Below, piece after piece: positions 1-8,497 of a stretch of DNA of 35,368 nucleotides; position 1 is the stretch's first letter; the number at the start of each line of letters is the position of its first letter. Origin of the DNA: Betaproteobacteria bacterium (GTDB lineage Bacteria; Pseudomonadota; Gammaproteobacteria; Burkholderiales; Burkholderiaceae_A); contig VGHK01000020.1 in assembly GCA_016868305.1 (NCBI GenBank), positions 1-35,368 on the forward strand, read 5' to 3'. Under the pieces are notes generated by a model. The model was not told the DNA's origin. It made no database searches and saw only the letters and a list, made by a program, of their open reading frames with translations. Both the position numbers and the translations under genes were made by a program.

Positions 1-318
<318 letters not shown>

Positions 319-351
319 TTCTGGGCTGACACTTTTTTACATGAGGCTTTT

Positions 352-1806
352 ATGAAAATCGCAACTTCTTGTCTCACGAAATATGCCGTACCCGCACTCG
401 CGGCGCTCGGCACTTTCGGTGTGGCATCTCTGGCGCTTGCCTCTGATGCCCCCGCCGCTGCCGCGGCTGCAGCCGCTGCCCCCCCACCCCCTGTCCCCAA
501 CAAAGGGGATACGGCCTACATGATGCTGTCATTCGTGCTGGTGATGTCCATGATCGTGCCTGGCCTGGCCCTCTTCTATGGCGGGCTGGTACGCGCCAAG
601 AACATGCTCTCAGTGCTCATGCAGGTGATGGTCGGCGCCTCGATGATCTTTGTGCTATGGGCCATCTATGGCTACTCCCTCGCCTTTACCGGCGGTAGTC
701 CTTACTTCGGCGGCTTTGACAAGATTCTTTTGTCAGGCATCACCGCGGAATCTGTGTCGGCGACCTTCAGCCGGGGCGTGGTGATTCCCGAACTGATGTT
801 TGTAGCTTTCCAGGGCACCTTTGCCGCGATTACCTGTGCGCTCATCGTTGGGGCATTCGCAGAGCGTATTAAGTTCTCTGCCATGCTGCTCTTTCTGGTG
901 ATCTGGTTCACCTTTGCCTACATCCCCACCGCCCACATGGTCTGGTATTGGGATGGTCCGGACGCGATTAAGGTCGGTGACTCGGCCTCACTCGACGCGG
1001 TCGTTGCTGCCGCCGGCGCCCTCTGGGCCAAAGGGGCGCTCGACTTTGCAGGCGGCACCGTCGTGCACATCAATGCGGGTATTGCGGGCCTAGTCGCTGC
1101 CTACATGGTGGGCAAGCGTGTCGGGTATGGCAAAGAACCCATGCCCCCGCACAACCTAGGCCTCACGATGGTCGGTGCCGCCATGCTCTGGGTGGGTTGG
1201 TTTGGTTTTAACGCCGGCTCGAACCTGGAAGCCTCCGGTGTTGCCGCGCTGGCAGTCACCAACACGCTCTTTGCAACCGCCGCCGCCATCGTCGCCTGGA
1301 CGCTGGGGGAGTCGATCTTCCGTGATAAGCCTTCGATGCTTGGCGCAGCCTCAGGTGCCGTTGCTGGCCTCGTGGCCATTACGCCCGCGGCAGGTTTTGT
1401 TGGGGTCGGCGGTGCGTTGGTGATTGGTCTGGCAGCAGGCTTTGGCTGTCTCTGGGGCGTCACGGGTCTGAAGAAGCTTCTGAAGGCAGACGACTCGCTG
1501 GATGTCTTCGGAGTTCACGGTGTGGGCGGCATCATCGGTGCGATTCTGACCGGCGTATTTGCCGCACCCTCGCTGGGTGGAACGGGTGTCTACGACTATG
1601 TGGCCGATAAGGTGGGCGAGTATTCCATCGGCACCCAGGTCGCGATTCAGACCGAGGCGGTGATTACCACCATCATTCTGTCCGCGGTGGTCTCGGTGAT
1701 TGCCTTGTTTATCGTGAAGCTCGTGATTGGTCTGCGCGTCTCAGAAGAAGAAGAGCGCGAAGGGCTCGATGTCAGCTCACACGGTGAGAAGGCCTACTAC
1801 CTCTAA
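352..1806 (+). CDS. amtB: Ammonium channel/transporter AmtB
   Basis: Inner-membrane ammonium transporter of the Amt/Rh family, 484 aa. The N-terminus is a cleavable-type signal peptide (about residues 1-30, ending ASLALA), followed by an Ala/Pro-rich spacer and then about 11 hydrophobic segments. Visible family landmarks are the DFAGGTVVHI segment with the first pore histidine, the HMVWYW tryptophan region, and the DVFGVHGVGG segment with the second pore histidine. The ATG is preceded by a GAGG-like ribosome binding site. It follows glnK at 33 bp, so the two are presumably cotranscribed under NtrC control; I did not identify an NtrC or sigma54 site because the upstream region is outside the window. 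A strong terminator follows. Confidence 0.97.
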   Translation: MKIATSCLTKYAVPALAALGTFGVASLALASDAPAAAAAAAAAPPPPVPNKGDTAYMMLSFVLVMSMIVPGLALFYGGLVRAKNMLSVLMQVMVGASMIFVLWAIYGYSLAFTGGSPYFGGFDKILLSGITAESVSATFSRGVVIPELMFVAFQGTFAAITCALIVGAFAERIKFSAMLLFLVIWFTFAYIPTAHMVWYWDGPDAIKVGDSASLDAVVAAAGALWAKGALDFAGGTVVHINAGIAGLVAAYMVGKRVGYGKEPMPPHNLGLTMVGAAMLWVGWFGFNAGSNLEASGVAALAVTNTLFATAAAIVAWTLGESIFRDKPSMLGAASGAVAGLVAITPAAGFVGVGGALVIGLAAGFGCLWGVTGLKKLLKADDSLDVFGVHGVGGIIGAILTGVFAAPSLGGTGVYDYVADKVGEYSIGTQVAIQTEAVITTIILSAVVSVIALFIVKLVIGLRVSEEEEREGLDVSSHGEKAYYL

Positions 1807-1858
1807 ATACTCCATTTCTCCTCCTAAGGGTCTCTCCTTCAGTACGTCGACCCCTTGA

Positions 1859-1894
1859 CCCGCGATGCCGCTCAAAAGGCACCGCGGGGTTTTT
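1859..1894 (+). terminator. Rho-independent terminator after amtB
   Basis: Inverted repeat CCCGCG-A-TGCC / GGCA-C-CGCGGG. The stem has 10 pairs around one A/C mismatch and an 8-base loop, and is followed by G and TTTTT. It ends glnK-amtB transcription about 40 bases before the gshA start codon. Confidence 0.85.
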
Positions 1895-1922
1895 ATTTGT
1901 ACGGCCTGGCAGGCTGCCCCGC

Positions 1923-1928
1923 TACAAT
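1923..1928 (+). promoter_or_regulatory. Probable -10 element of the gshA operon
   Basis: TACAAT matches the sigma70 -10 consensus at five of six positions and lies between the amtB terminator and gshA. The predicted start of transcription is within one or two bases of the gshA ATG at 1936, so the message would be leaderless or nearly so. There is no convincing -35: TTGTAC at 1897 would need a 20-bp spacer. Confidence 0.4.
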
Positions 1929-1935
1929 CAGGTGC

Positions 1936-3270
1936 ATGTTCCCTCAATTACAGCCCAGCCTATGCAGCCAGCTTATTGGCCTGGAAAAACGCGTGCTCGG
2001 CCATAGCGCCGAGGTCGAGCACTGGTTTCGGGCCCAGTGGCGGCTGCATCCGCCGCCTTTTTATGGCTCGGTCGATCTTCGCAATGCCTGCTTTAAGCTC
2101 GCCCCGGTAGATACCAATCTTTTTCCAGGCGGGTTTAACAACCTGAGTGAGGCAGCCCTTCCCGTCACCGTGCAGGCCCTTATGGCCAGTGTAGAGAGCC
2201 ACTGTCCCGATATTGCCCGGGTATTGCTCATTCCGGAGAACCACACGCGCAATAGCTTCTACCTTGCCAATGTGGCCCGCCTCGCTGGGCTTCTTCGACA
2301 GGCAGGCCTGGAGGTACGCATCGGCAGCCTGCTGCCAGAGGTCACCGCGCCCACGCCGATTACAGCAACCATGCCCTCTGGGCAGGAGATCCACCTGGTA
2401 CTCGAGCCCCTGGTACGCAAGGCAGACCGCATCGGCGTGGCGGGGTTTGATCCCTGCCTGGTGCTGCTCAACAACGACCTTTCTTCCGGCGTACCAGAGC
2501 AGCTGCGCGGGATTCGTAACCAGACCATGTTGCCCCCGCTGCATGCCGGCTGGGCCTCCCGGCGAAAGTCCGAGCACTTCACCGCCTACCGCAGAGTGGC
2601 CCAGGAGTTCGCCCAACGCCTTCAGATTGACCCCTGGCTGATCGACCCGTATTTCGATCGCTGCCAGGGCGTGGACTTTCATGCCCGACTTGGGGAAACC
2701 TGCCTGGCCGACAAGGTGTCAGACCTCCTTGAGAAGATCCGTCGTAAATACCAAGAGTATGAAATCCAGCAGACCCCGTTTGTGGTCGTCAAGGCCGACG
2801 CGGGCACCTACGGCATGGGAATCATGACGGTTAAAGACCCCTCAGAGGTGATCAATCTCAACCGAAAGCAGCGCAACAAAATGGCGGTCGGCAAAGAAGG
2901 CATACAGGTGCACGACGTCCTTGTGCAGGAAGGGGTGCACTCCTTTGAGACCGTGCCCCAGCCCGAGGGCGATGCGGTTGCAGAGCCGGTGGTCTACATG
3001 GTCGACCGCTATGTGGTCGGGGGCTTTTATCGGGTGCATGTCGATCGCGGCCCAGACGAAAACCTCAACGCGCCAGGGGCACGGTTCGTGCCGCTTCCCT
3101 TTGAGCAGAGCTGCCAGCAGCCGATGGCCGAAGAAAATCCTGATGCCACGCCGAACCGACTCTACCTCTATGGCGTAATCTCTCGGCTTGCGCTACTCGC
3201 GGCCTCACGCGAGCTTGAGGCCACCCATCCCGCCGCTCGCCTTACGCCAGGCGAGCCCGGCAGCCACTAA
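1936..3270 (+). CDS. gshA: Glutamate-cysteine ligase, proteobacterial (Acidithiobacillus) type
   Basis: Catalyses the first step of glutathione synthesis, ATP-dependent joining of L-glutamate and L-cysteine, in the cytoplasm. The protein resembles the GshA type found in Acidithiobacillus and many betaproteobacteria rather than the E. coli type. Recognisable stretches are FYGSVDLRNACFKL near the N-terminus, VVVKADAGTYGMGI (ATP-grasp-like nucleotide binding) in the middle, and MVDRYVVGGFYRVH. The frame is open back to 1855, but that extension would run through the amtB terminator. I therefore place the start at the ATG at 1936, giving 444 aa (MFPQLQPSL), just after a -10-like TACAAT. It is followed 30 bp later by gshB, so both glutathione enzymes form one unit. 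Confidence 0.93.
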   Translation: MFPQLQPSLCSQLIGLEKRVLGHSAEVEHWFRAQWRLHPPPFYGSVDLRNACFKLAPVDTNLFPGGFNNLSEAALPVTVQALMASVESHCPDIARVLLIPENHTRNSFYLANVARLAGLLRQAGLEVRIGSLLPEVTAPTPITATMPSGQEIHLVLEPLVRKADRIGVAGFDPCLVLLNNDLSSGVPEQLRGIRNQTMLPPLHAGWASRRKSEHFTAYRRVAQEFAQRLQIDPWLIDPYFDRCQGVDFHARLGETCLADKVSDLLEKIRRKYQEYEIQQTPFVVVKADAGTYGMGIMTVKDPSEVINLNRKQRNKMAVGKEGIQVHDVLVQEGVHSFETVPQPEGDAVAEPVVYMVDRYVVGGFYRVHVDRGPDENLNAPGARFVPLPFEQSCQQPMAEENPDATPNRLYLYGVISRLALLAASRELEATHPAARLTPGEPGSH

Positions 3271-3300
3271 CCGGACACCCCGGAGCCCAAGGCATTCTCA

Positions 3301-4299
3301 ATGCAGATCCTCTTTGTCTGCGACCCTCTGGAGAGCTTCAAGCCCTACAAAGACAGCACTGTTGCCATGATGCGGGCGGCCCAGAAAAGAGGCCATGGGG
3401 TCTGGGCCTGTGGGCCCGATGACCTGCAGATTTCCTGGCAGGGCTCAGCACAGGCATTTCGAATCGAAGCCCAAAGGCTAAGGCTTCTGCCAGTGCAGGC
3501 CTCTGCGTCAGCCCCCTGGGTCTCGATAGACGAAACCCGGCTGCTGCAGCCTTCTGACATTCACCTGGCCATCATGCGCAAGGACCCGCCCTTCGATGTC
3601 CATTACCTGGTTGCCACACAGATGCTCGACCGGCTCATGTCCCATGGGGTTCCGGTGATCAACCGTCCGCAGGCCCTGCGAGACCACGGCGAGAAGATGG
3701 CGGTTCTGGAGTTTGCCGAGCTCGCCCCGCCTGGCATGGTCTCCCACGACATGGCAAGTCTGCGGGCCTTTGCCGAAGAACACCCCCAGGTGGTCTTTAA
3801 GCCGCTTGATGCCATGGGGGGCGCGGGTATTTTCCTGAGCCACGCGAAAGACCCCAACCTTCCGGTTATTCTCGAGACCCTTACCGAGCATGGACAGAGG
3901 GCCATCATGGGCCAGCGCTACCTGCCTGAGATTGCCCAAGGCGATAAACGTATTCTTCTCATCAACGGAGAGGCAGTGCCTTACTGCCTGGCCCGCATCC
4001 CACCGGAAGGCGCATCGCGCGGAAACCTCGCCGCAGGCGGCCGAGGTGAGGCCCGCCCCCTCACCGACCGTGACCAAGAAATCGCCCGTCAGTTAGGCCG
4101 TATTCTGGCAGCCCGCGGGCTGTTTCTGATCGGGCTTGACGTAATCGGCAACTGCCTTACAGAAATAAATGTCACGAGCCCTACCGGTTTTCAGGAAATC
4201 ACACAGCAGACGGGCTACGATGTGGCCGAGAAGTTCGTTACGGCGCTTGAGGCTCAGTTTGGCGCCGCACCGGAAGCACCGCATCGCGCGCAACCATGA
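3301..4299 (+). CDS. gshB: Glutathione synthetase
   Basis: Catalyses the second step of glutathione synthesis, joining gamma-glutamylcysteine and glycine with ATP; an ATP-grasp enzyme of 332 aa. The N-terminal substrate domain begins MQILFVCDPLESFKPYKDST. Family landmarks include MRKDPPFD, INRPQALRDHGEK, KPLDAMGGAGIF (ATP-grasp), RYLPEI..GDKR and NVTSPTGFQEI at the C-terminus. The ATG follows a GGAG at a suitable distance. Its TGA stop overlaps the ATG of the next gene (ATGA at 4296-4299), implying translational coupling to the PTS EIIA protein. This is a typical betaproteobacterial arrangement. Confidence 0.96.
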   Translation: MQILFVCDPLESFKPYKDSTVAMMRAAQKRGHGVWACGPDDLQISWQGSAQAFRIEAQRLRLLPVQASASAPWVSIDETRLLQPSDIHLAIMRKDPPFDVHYLVATQMLDRLMSHGVPVINRPQALRDHGEKMAVLEFAELAPPGMVSHDMASLRAFAEEHPQVVFKPLDAMGGAGIFLSHAKDPNLPVILETLTEHGQRAIMGQRYLPEIAQGDKRILLINGEAVPYCLARIPPEGASRGNLAAGGRGEARPLTDRDQEIARQLGRILAARGLFLIGLDVIGNCLTEINVTSPTGFQEITQQTGYDVAEKFVTALEAQFGAAPEAPHRAQP

Positions 4300-4700
4300 G
4301 CACCTGCTTGTTTCTTGTCTGCCATGCCCCTCTGGCCTCTGCCCTGCACGCCGTCGCCTGCCATGGCTTTGGCAGGCGGCTTGATGAGGTAGAGGTTATC
4401 GACGTGCTCGCAAGCCAGTCTCCCGAGCAGGTAGAGCGGCAGATTACCGAGCGCTGGGAGGCCATGGGCAGGCCGCCAGAGGTGCTCCTGCTCACCGATC
4501 TGGCCGGAGCCACCCCGGCCAACGGCGTCGCCCGCTGGCTGGGCCAGCACCCCGGAGAGGGTATTGCCGCGGCAAGCCTGCCCACCCTGCTGCGGGCGCT
4601 TACCTATAAGTCGCTACAGGCCAAGGCCCTGCGGGACAAGCTCTGTGAGACCGAGCGCTCTGGCTGCTGCAGTATCGTAGCCATGTCTCCGGCGGACTAG
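4296..4700 (+). CDS. PTS EIIA component, mannose family
   Basis: A 134-aa stand-alone IIA domain of the mannose (EIIA-Man/AgaF) family. His10 in LVCHAPLASAL is the expected phosphoacceptor; the DLAGATPAN motif corresponds to the conserved DLFGGTP-N loop that shapes the active site. No EIIB or EIIC transport components occur nearby. With HPr and EI directly downstream, the protein probably belongs to a regulatory PTS that passes phosphate from PEP to a signalling IIA rather than to a sugar transporter. Which process it controls cannot be told from sequence. The start is fixed by the ATGA overlap with gshB. C-terminal residues 115-134 are poorly conserved. Confidence 0.9.
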   Translation: MSTCLFLVCHAPLASALHAVACHGFGRRLDEVEVIDVLASQSPEQVERQITERWEAMGRPPEVLLLTDLAGATPANGVARWLGQHPGEGIAAASLPTLLRALTYKSLQAKALRDKLCETERSGCCSIVAMSPAD

Positions 4701-4712
4701 GGCCACCCCACG

Positions 4713-4982
4713 ATGCCTCAGGCAACAGTCACCATCATTAATGCCCTTGGGCTGCACCTGCGGGCATCCTCTAAGCTATCCCAGCTCGCCACCCGTTACC
4801 CCTGCGAGGTCTGGCTGATGCGCGGCGCCAAAAAGGTAAATGCCAAGAGTGTCCTAGGGGTCACCATGCTCGCCGCGGGCCCGGGAACGCAGGTCACCGT
4901 CCAGACCGAGGGCGAGCAGAGCGAGGCCGCCCTGCAGGCCCTACAGGAACTCATCGCCGCCCGGTTCGGGGAAGACCAATGA
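4713..4982 (+). CDS. ptsH: Phosphocarrier protein HPr
   Basis: An 89-aa soluble phosphocarrier that receives phosphate from EI and hands it to EIIA. His15 in NALGLHLRAS is the catalytic phosphorylation site, with Leu where Ala is most often found after the histidine. Ser46 in VNAKSVLGV matches the regulatory serine used by HPr kinase/phosphorylase in organisms that have it; no hprK is in this window. It begins 12 bp after the EIIA stop, and its TGA overlaps the ptsI ATG (ATGA at 4979-4982). Length and motif order are normal for the family. Confidence 0.95.
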   Translation: MPQATVTIINALGLHLRASSKLSQLATRYPCEVWLMRGAKKVNAKSVLGVTMLAAGPGTQVTVQTEGEQSEAALQALQELIAARFGEDQ

Positions 4983-6829
4983 CCGCCTGGTCTCTGTCAG
5001 GGATTGGCGTGGGCGATGCCCTGGCCATCGGGCGAGCATGGGTGCTGGCACCGGCCCGGCTCGACCTGCCCCGACGACACCTAGCACCGGTACAGGTAGA
5101 GGCCGAGGTCGCCCGGTTTCAGACTGCAGTGGCACAGGTGGAAGCAGAGCTCGAGGGGCTGAGACAGGCCCTGGGAGATGAGCCTGCGGCCGAACTGCGG
5201 GCGTTTCTGGATCTACAGTCGATCGTCATGCATGACCCTCTGCTGATCGACGAGACGGAGCTGCGTATCCGGCAAGAGCTCTGCAATGCGGAATGGGCCC
5301 TGGTGCAGCAGCTAGAGGCTGTTTCCCTGCAGTTTGACGAGATTGAAGATGCCTATCTGCGCGAACGCAAGGCCGATGTGCAGCAGCTCGTCGACCGAAT
5401 TCTCAAGGCTATGCAGGGCGCAGGCGGCCTGGCAGCGCTCTTTGAACAAGAGACTACAGACCCAAGTCAGCCGCCCTGGATTCTCGTGGCCCGGGACATC
5501 GCCCCCGCCGATATGCTGGTGCTGCGGCAGCATTCCTTCGCGGGGTTTGCCACCGATAGCGGCAGCGCCACCTCCCACACGGCGATTCTCGCCCGCAGCC
5601 TGGGCCTGCCCGCCGTCGTGGGCGTCCCGGGGCTGCACGACCAGGTAGACCAGGGTGCGGTGTTGGTGCTCGACGCGGAAAACGGGATGGTGGTCGGAGC
5701 CCTCGATGAGACGGCGCTTTCCCGCTATCAGGACCGACAGACCCACCAGGTCTTTGTCCGCCAGCAGCTCGAGGCCATTCGTCATCTGGAGAGCACCACC
5801 CGGGATGGCCAACGGGTGCTGCTCATGGCCAATATTGATCTGCCTGAGGATGCAGCCATGGCGGGCCAACGGGTGCTGCTCATGGCCAATATTGATCTAC
5901 CTGAGGATGCAGCCATGGCGCTCGCCCGAGGCTGTGAGGGAGTAGGCCTGCTACGCAGTGAGTTTCTCTTTATGAATCGGACATCGATGCCAAGCGAGGA
6001 GGAGCAGCTGGCTGCCTATAAAACGGCGGTACTTGCCATGTCGGGCCGGGTGGTGACGATTCGCACACTCGACTCCGGGGCAGACAAGGATGTGCCGGCC
6101 TTACAGGCGAGCCGGGCGCGCCCGGCCAACCCGGCGCTTGCACTTCGGGCCATTCGGCTCTGCCTGGCTGAGCCCGAGATCTTCCTCACCCAGGTGCGTG
6201 CCATCCTGCGGGCCTCGGCCTTTGGTCCGGTCAAGGTTCTGGTTCCCCTGGTGAGCGGGCCTGCAGAGATCATCGCTGCCCGCGAACTCATCGCCAAGGC
6301 CATGTCAGAACTGCGGGCCAAGGAGCAGTCGTTTGATGCTCGGGTGCCGATCGGGGCCATGATTGAAGTGCCCTCTGCCGCGATTGCCATCGACGGGCTG
6401 CTTGCCCATATCGACTTTGCCTCACTTGGCACCAATGACCTTATTCAGTACACCCTGGCCATCGACCGCACCGACAGCGAGGTTGCCCATCTCTATGACC
6501 CCCTCCATCCGGCCGTGATACGGCTGATTCAGAACACCCTCACGGCCTGCCGGCGGGCCGGAACACCTGTCTCACTCTGCGGAGAGATGGCCGGGGATCC
6601 TCGGTTTACGCGGATTCTTATCGGGCTGGGCCTGCGGGAGTTTTCCATGCACTCCGCAGAGATACTTCGGGTAAAGCAGGAAGTGCTCGACTGCGATGCA
6701 CAGGCCATGGCCCGACCGGCACGGCGTCTAACCCGCCTAGGCGACCCCGCAACCTTGCGGGCAGCGGTTGCCCAGTTCAACCAGCACGGCAGCCCTGGGC
6801 AAACGGCTCGCCCGCCGTCGGGGCTCTGA
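4979..6829 (+). CDS. ptsI: PTS enzyme I (PEP-protein phosphotransferase) with an internal 19-residue duplication
   Basis: Enzyme I autophosphorylates from PEP and phosphorylates HPr. Domain order is normal: an N-terminal HPr-binding/swivelling region with the active histidine at residue 200 (SATSHTAILARS), then the PEP-binding TIM barrel with GVGLLRSEFLFM, GTNDLIQYTLA and the C-terminal SLCGEMAGDP cysteine motif. At 616 aa it is longer than the roughly 575-600 aa usual for the family. Nineteen residues of the excess come from a tandem repeat of GQRVLLMANIDLPEDAAMA (residues 277-295 and 296-314), encoded by a 57-bp direct duplication at the entry to the barrel. The reading frame stays open, so the gene is intact on paper, but activity is uncertain. 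The 3' end overlaps a gene on the other strand. Confidence 0.95.
   Translation: MTAWSLSGIGVGDALAIGRAWVLAPARLDLPRRHLAPVQVEAEVARFQTAVAQVEAELEGLRQALGDEPAAELRAFLDLQSIVMHDPLLIDETELRIRQELCNAEWALVQQLEAVSLQFDEIEDAYLRERKADVQQLVDRILKAMQGAGGLAALFEQETTDPSQPPWILVARDIAPADMLVLRQHSFAGFATDSGSATSHTAILARSLGLPAVVGVPGLHDQVDQGAVLVLDAENGMVVGALDETALSRYQDRQTHQVFVRQQLEAIRHLESTTRDGQRVLLMANIDLPEDAAMAGQRVLLMANIDLPEDAAMALARGCEGVGLLRSEFLFMNRTSMPSEEEQLAAYKTAVLAMSGRVVTIRTLDSGADKDVPALQASRARPANPALALRAIRLCLAEPEIFLTQVRAILRASAFGPVKVLVPLVSGPAEIIAARELIAKAMSELRAKEQSFDARVPIGAMIEVPSAAIAIDGLLAHIDFASLGTNDLIQYTLAIDRTDSEVAHLYDPLHPAVIRLIQNTLTACRRAGTPVSLCGEMAGDPRFTRILIGLGLREFSMHSAEILRVKQEVLDCDAQAMARPARRLTRLGDPATLRAAVAQFNQHGSPGQTARPPSGL
5807..5920 (+). 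repeat. 57-bp tandem direct duplication inside ptsI
   Basis: Copies at 5807-5863 and 5864-5920 differ at a single base (G at 5842, A at 5899; both give a leucine codon). The unit is 19 codons, so the frame is kept. The near identity points to a recent event or an assembly/strain-level artefact. Confidence 0.97.
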
Positions 6830-7244
6830 CCGTCTCGCTGACCGTGTCCCTAACCGTCTGAATCCAGCCCATTCTGAGAGCAGCCACCACGGCCTCGGCC
6901 CGGTTCTTTACCTGAAAGGCCCGCAGGATGGCGCTGATGTGTACCTTAGCGGTGCCCTCTGACATGTTTAAGCTACGGCAGATCAGTTTGGTGGGCAGGC
7001 CCTCGCAGAGACACTGCAAGACCTCAAACTGTCGGGGGGTCAGGGCGGACCATGCGGGCTGCGCCTCGGGCTCCTTCACCTGGATATGAATCACTGCAGC
7101 ACCCCCCGGGCGCAGGCTGCGTCGATTTCCGGGAGAATAGGTGGTTCCAATCGCGGCAGAGGGCATATGAATAGCGGGCCTAGGCCGTGGCTTTTTCTGG
7201 GCATGGTGGGCGGTTAAGACGTCTAACATTGGCGAACGATGCAT
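6777..7244 (-). CDS. LuxR-family HTH transcriptional regulator without a receiver domain
   Basis: A 155-aa protein. Its C-terminal half is a clear LuxR/NarL-type DNA-binding domain: LTPRQFEVLQCLCEGLPTK, then RSLNMSEGTAKVHISAIL, the pattern of the GerE-type recognition helix. The roughly 65 residues before it show no phospho-receiver aspartate pattern, no autoinducer-binding domain and no membrane segment. The start codon at 7244 has a good ribosome binding site (AGGAG nine bases upstream). The gene is convergent with ptsI and overlaps its last 53 bases (6777-6829). It is divergent from metX across an 89-bp gap, so metX is a possible target; this is inference only. The input signal cannot be predicted. 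Confidence 0.8.
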   Translation of the reverse strand: MHRSPMLDVLTAHHAQKKPRPRPAIHMPSAAIGTTYSPGNRRSLRPGGAAVIHIQVKEPEAQPAWSALTPRQFEVLQCLCEGLPTKLICRSLNMSEGTAKVHISAILRAFQVKNRAEAVVAALRMGWIQTVRDTVSETVRAPTAGEPFAQGCRAG

Positions 7245-7333
7245 TACAGAATTCTCCTTCTGGCGTAATGAAAACGTCGACAGTGTTGCGAGTGAAGATG
7301 GCGTGAAATGAAAAAAAATGTGTCGCTGGTCCC

Positions 7334-8497
7334 GTGGCTGTTGTGAATCCTTCCACCCTTTCCGTCGGATCCGTCTTAGCCCAGGAGGCTGAATTTTCCA
7401 GTCCCTTGCGCCTGGTAAGTGGCCAGGAAATCGGGCCCTATCGGCTGGCCTACGAGACCTATGGCAGGCTCAACGCCCGGGCAGACAATGCCGTACTCAT
7501 CTGCCATGCGCTGAATGCCTCGCACCATGTGGCCGGCAGCCGACCCGATAATCCCGATGACATCGGCTGGTGGGACAACATGATTGGCCCGGGTAAGCCC
7601 GTGGACACTCGCCAGTTCTTTGTCATTGGCGTGAACAACCTCGGCTCCTGTTTTGGCTCGACCGGCCCGGCAAGCCTCAACCCCGCCACCGGCCAGCCCT
7701 ACGGTAGCGACTTTCCGGTGGTCACCGTTGAAGACTGGGTGCATGCCCAGGCCCTTTTGGCTGACCGCCTTGGCATTCATCGGTTTGCGGCGGTGATGGG
7801 CGGAAGCCTGGGGGGAATGCAGGCCATGCAGTGGGCGATCTCTTACCCCAGTCGGGTGGCGCATGCGGTGGTCATTGCCTCGACCCCTCGCCTTTCGGCC
7901 CAGAATATTGCCTTTAACGAGGTGGCACGCCGCGCCATACTCAATGACCCCGACTTCCACGGGGGGCATTACTACGCCCACGGTGTGGTGCCACGACATG
8001 GCCTATCGGTGGCCCGTATGATCGGTCATATCACCTATCTGTCTGATGACGACATGGCCCAGAAGTTCGGCCGCAGCCTGCGCGGAGCCAACGACTATCG
8101 GTTTGGCTTTGATGTCGAGTTTGAAATCGAATCGTATCTACGCCATCAGGGTGAAAAGTTCTCGGGCTACTTTGATGCCAACACCTATCTGCGTATCACG
8201 CGCGCTCTAGACTACTTTGACCCTGCCCGCAGCCACGGGGGCGACCTGGCCAAGGCGCTTGCGCCGGCAACGGCAGCCTTTTGTCTGGTGTCCTTTACCA
8301 CCGACTGGCGGTTTCCGCCGGAGCGGTCTCGCGAGATGGTCTCTGCCCTGATGCAGAACAATGCGCGGCTCACCTATGCGGAAATTGATGCCCCCCATGG
8401 GCATGACGCCTTCCTGATGTCCGATCCGCGGTACCACGCTCTGATAAGCGAATACTTTCGTCAGGTGCACCGCACCTTAGGGCGGACTGATGACTAG
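7334..8497 (+). CDS. metX: Homoserine O-acyltransferase
   Basis: Alpha/beta-hydrolase enzyme that acylates homoserine in methionine synthesis, 387 aa. The nucleophile is Ser158 in GGSLGG; Asp324 ([11 protein letters not shown]) and His357 (PHGHDAFL) complete the triad. The [11 protein letters not shown] and [14 protein letters not shown] segments are family signatures. In betaproteobacteria MetX often uses succinyl-CoA rather than acetyl-CoA; I cannot assign the acyl donor by eye. The start is a GTG at 7334: upstream ATGs are out of frame or hit a stop at once. No clear Shine-Dalgarno precedes it. The stop overlaps the metW ATG by eight bases (8490-8497), the usual coupled metX-metW pair. Confidence 0.95.
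   Translation: MAVVNPSTLSVGSVLAQEAEFSSPLRLVSGQEIGPYRLAYETYGRLNARADNAVLICHALNASHHVAGSRPDNPDDIGWWDNMIGPGKPVDTRQFFVIGVNNLGSCFGSTGPASLNPATGQPYGSDFPVVTVEDWVHAQALLADRLGIHRFAAVMGGSLGGMQAMQWAISYPSRVAHAVVIASTPRLSAQNIAFNEVARRAILNDPDFHGGHYYAHGVVPRHGLSVARMIGHITYLSDDDMAQKFGRSLRGANDYRFGFDVEFEIESYLRHQGEKFSGYFDANTYLRITRALDYFDPARSHGGDLAKALAPATAAFCLVSFTTDWRFPPERSREMVSALMQNNARLTYAEIDAPHGHDAFLMSDPRYHALISEYFRQVHRTLGRTDD

Noticed and set aside
1855-1935. Upstream extension of gshA from an early TTG
   Set aside because: It would be translated from inside the amtB terminator hairpin; the ATG at 1936 matches the family N-terminus better.
7245-7333. SAM/SAH riboswitch upstream of metX
   Set aside because: The gap is only 89 bp and shows no paired-element pattern or terminator that I can recognise.
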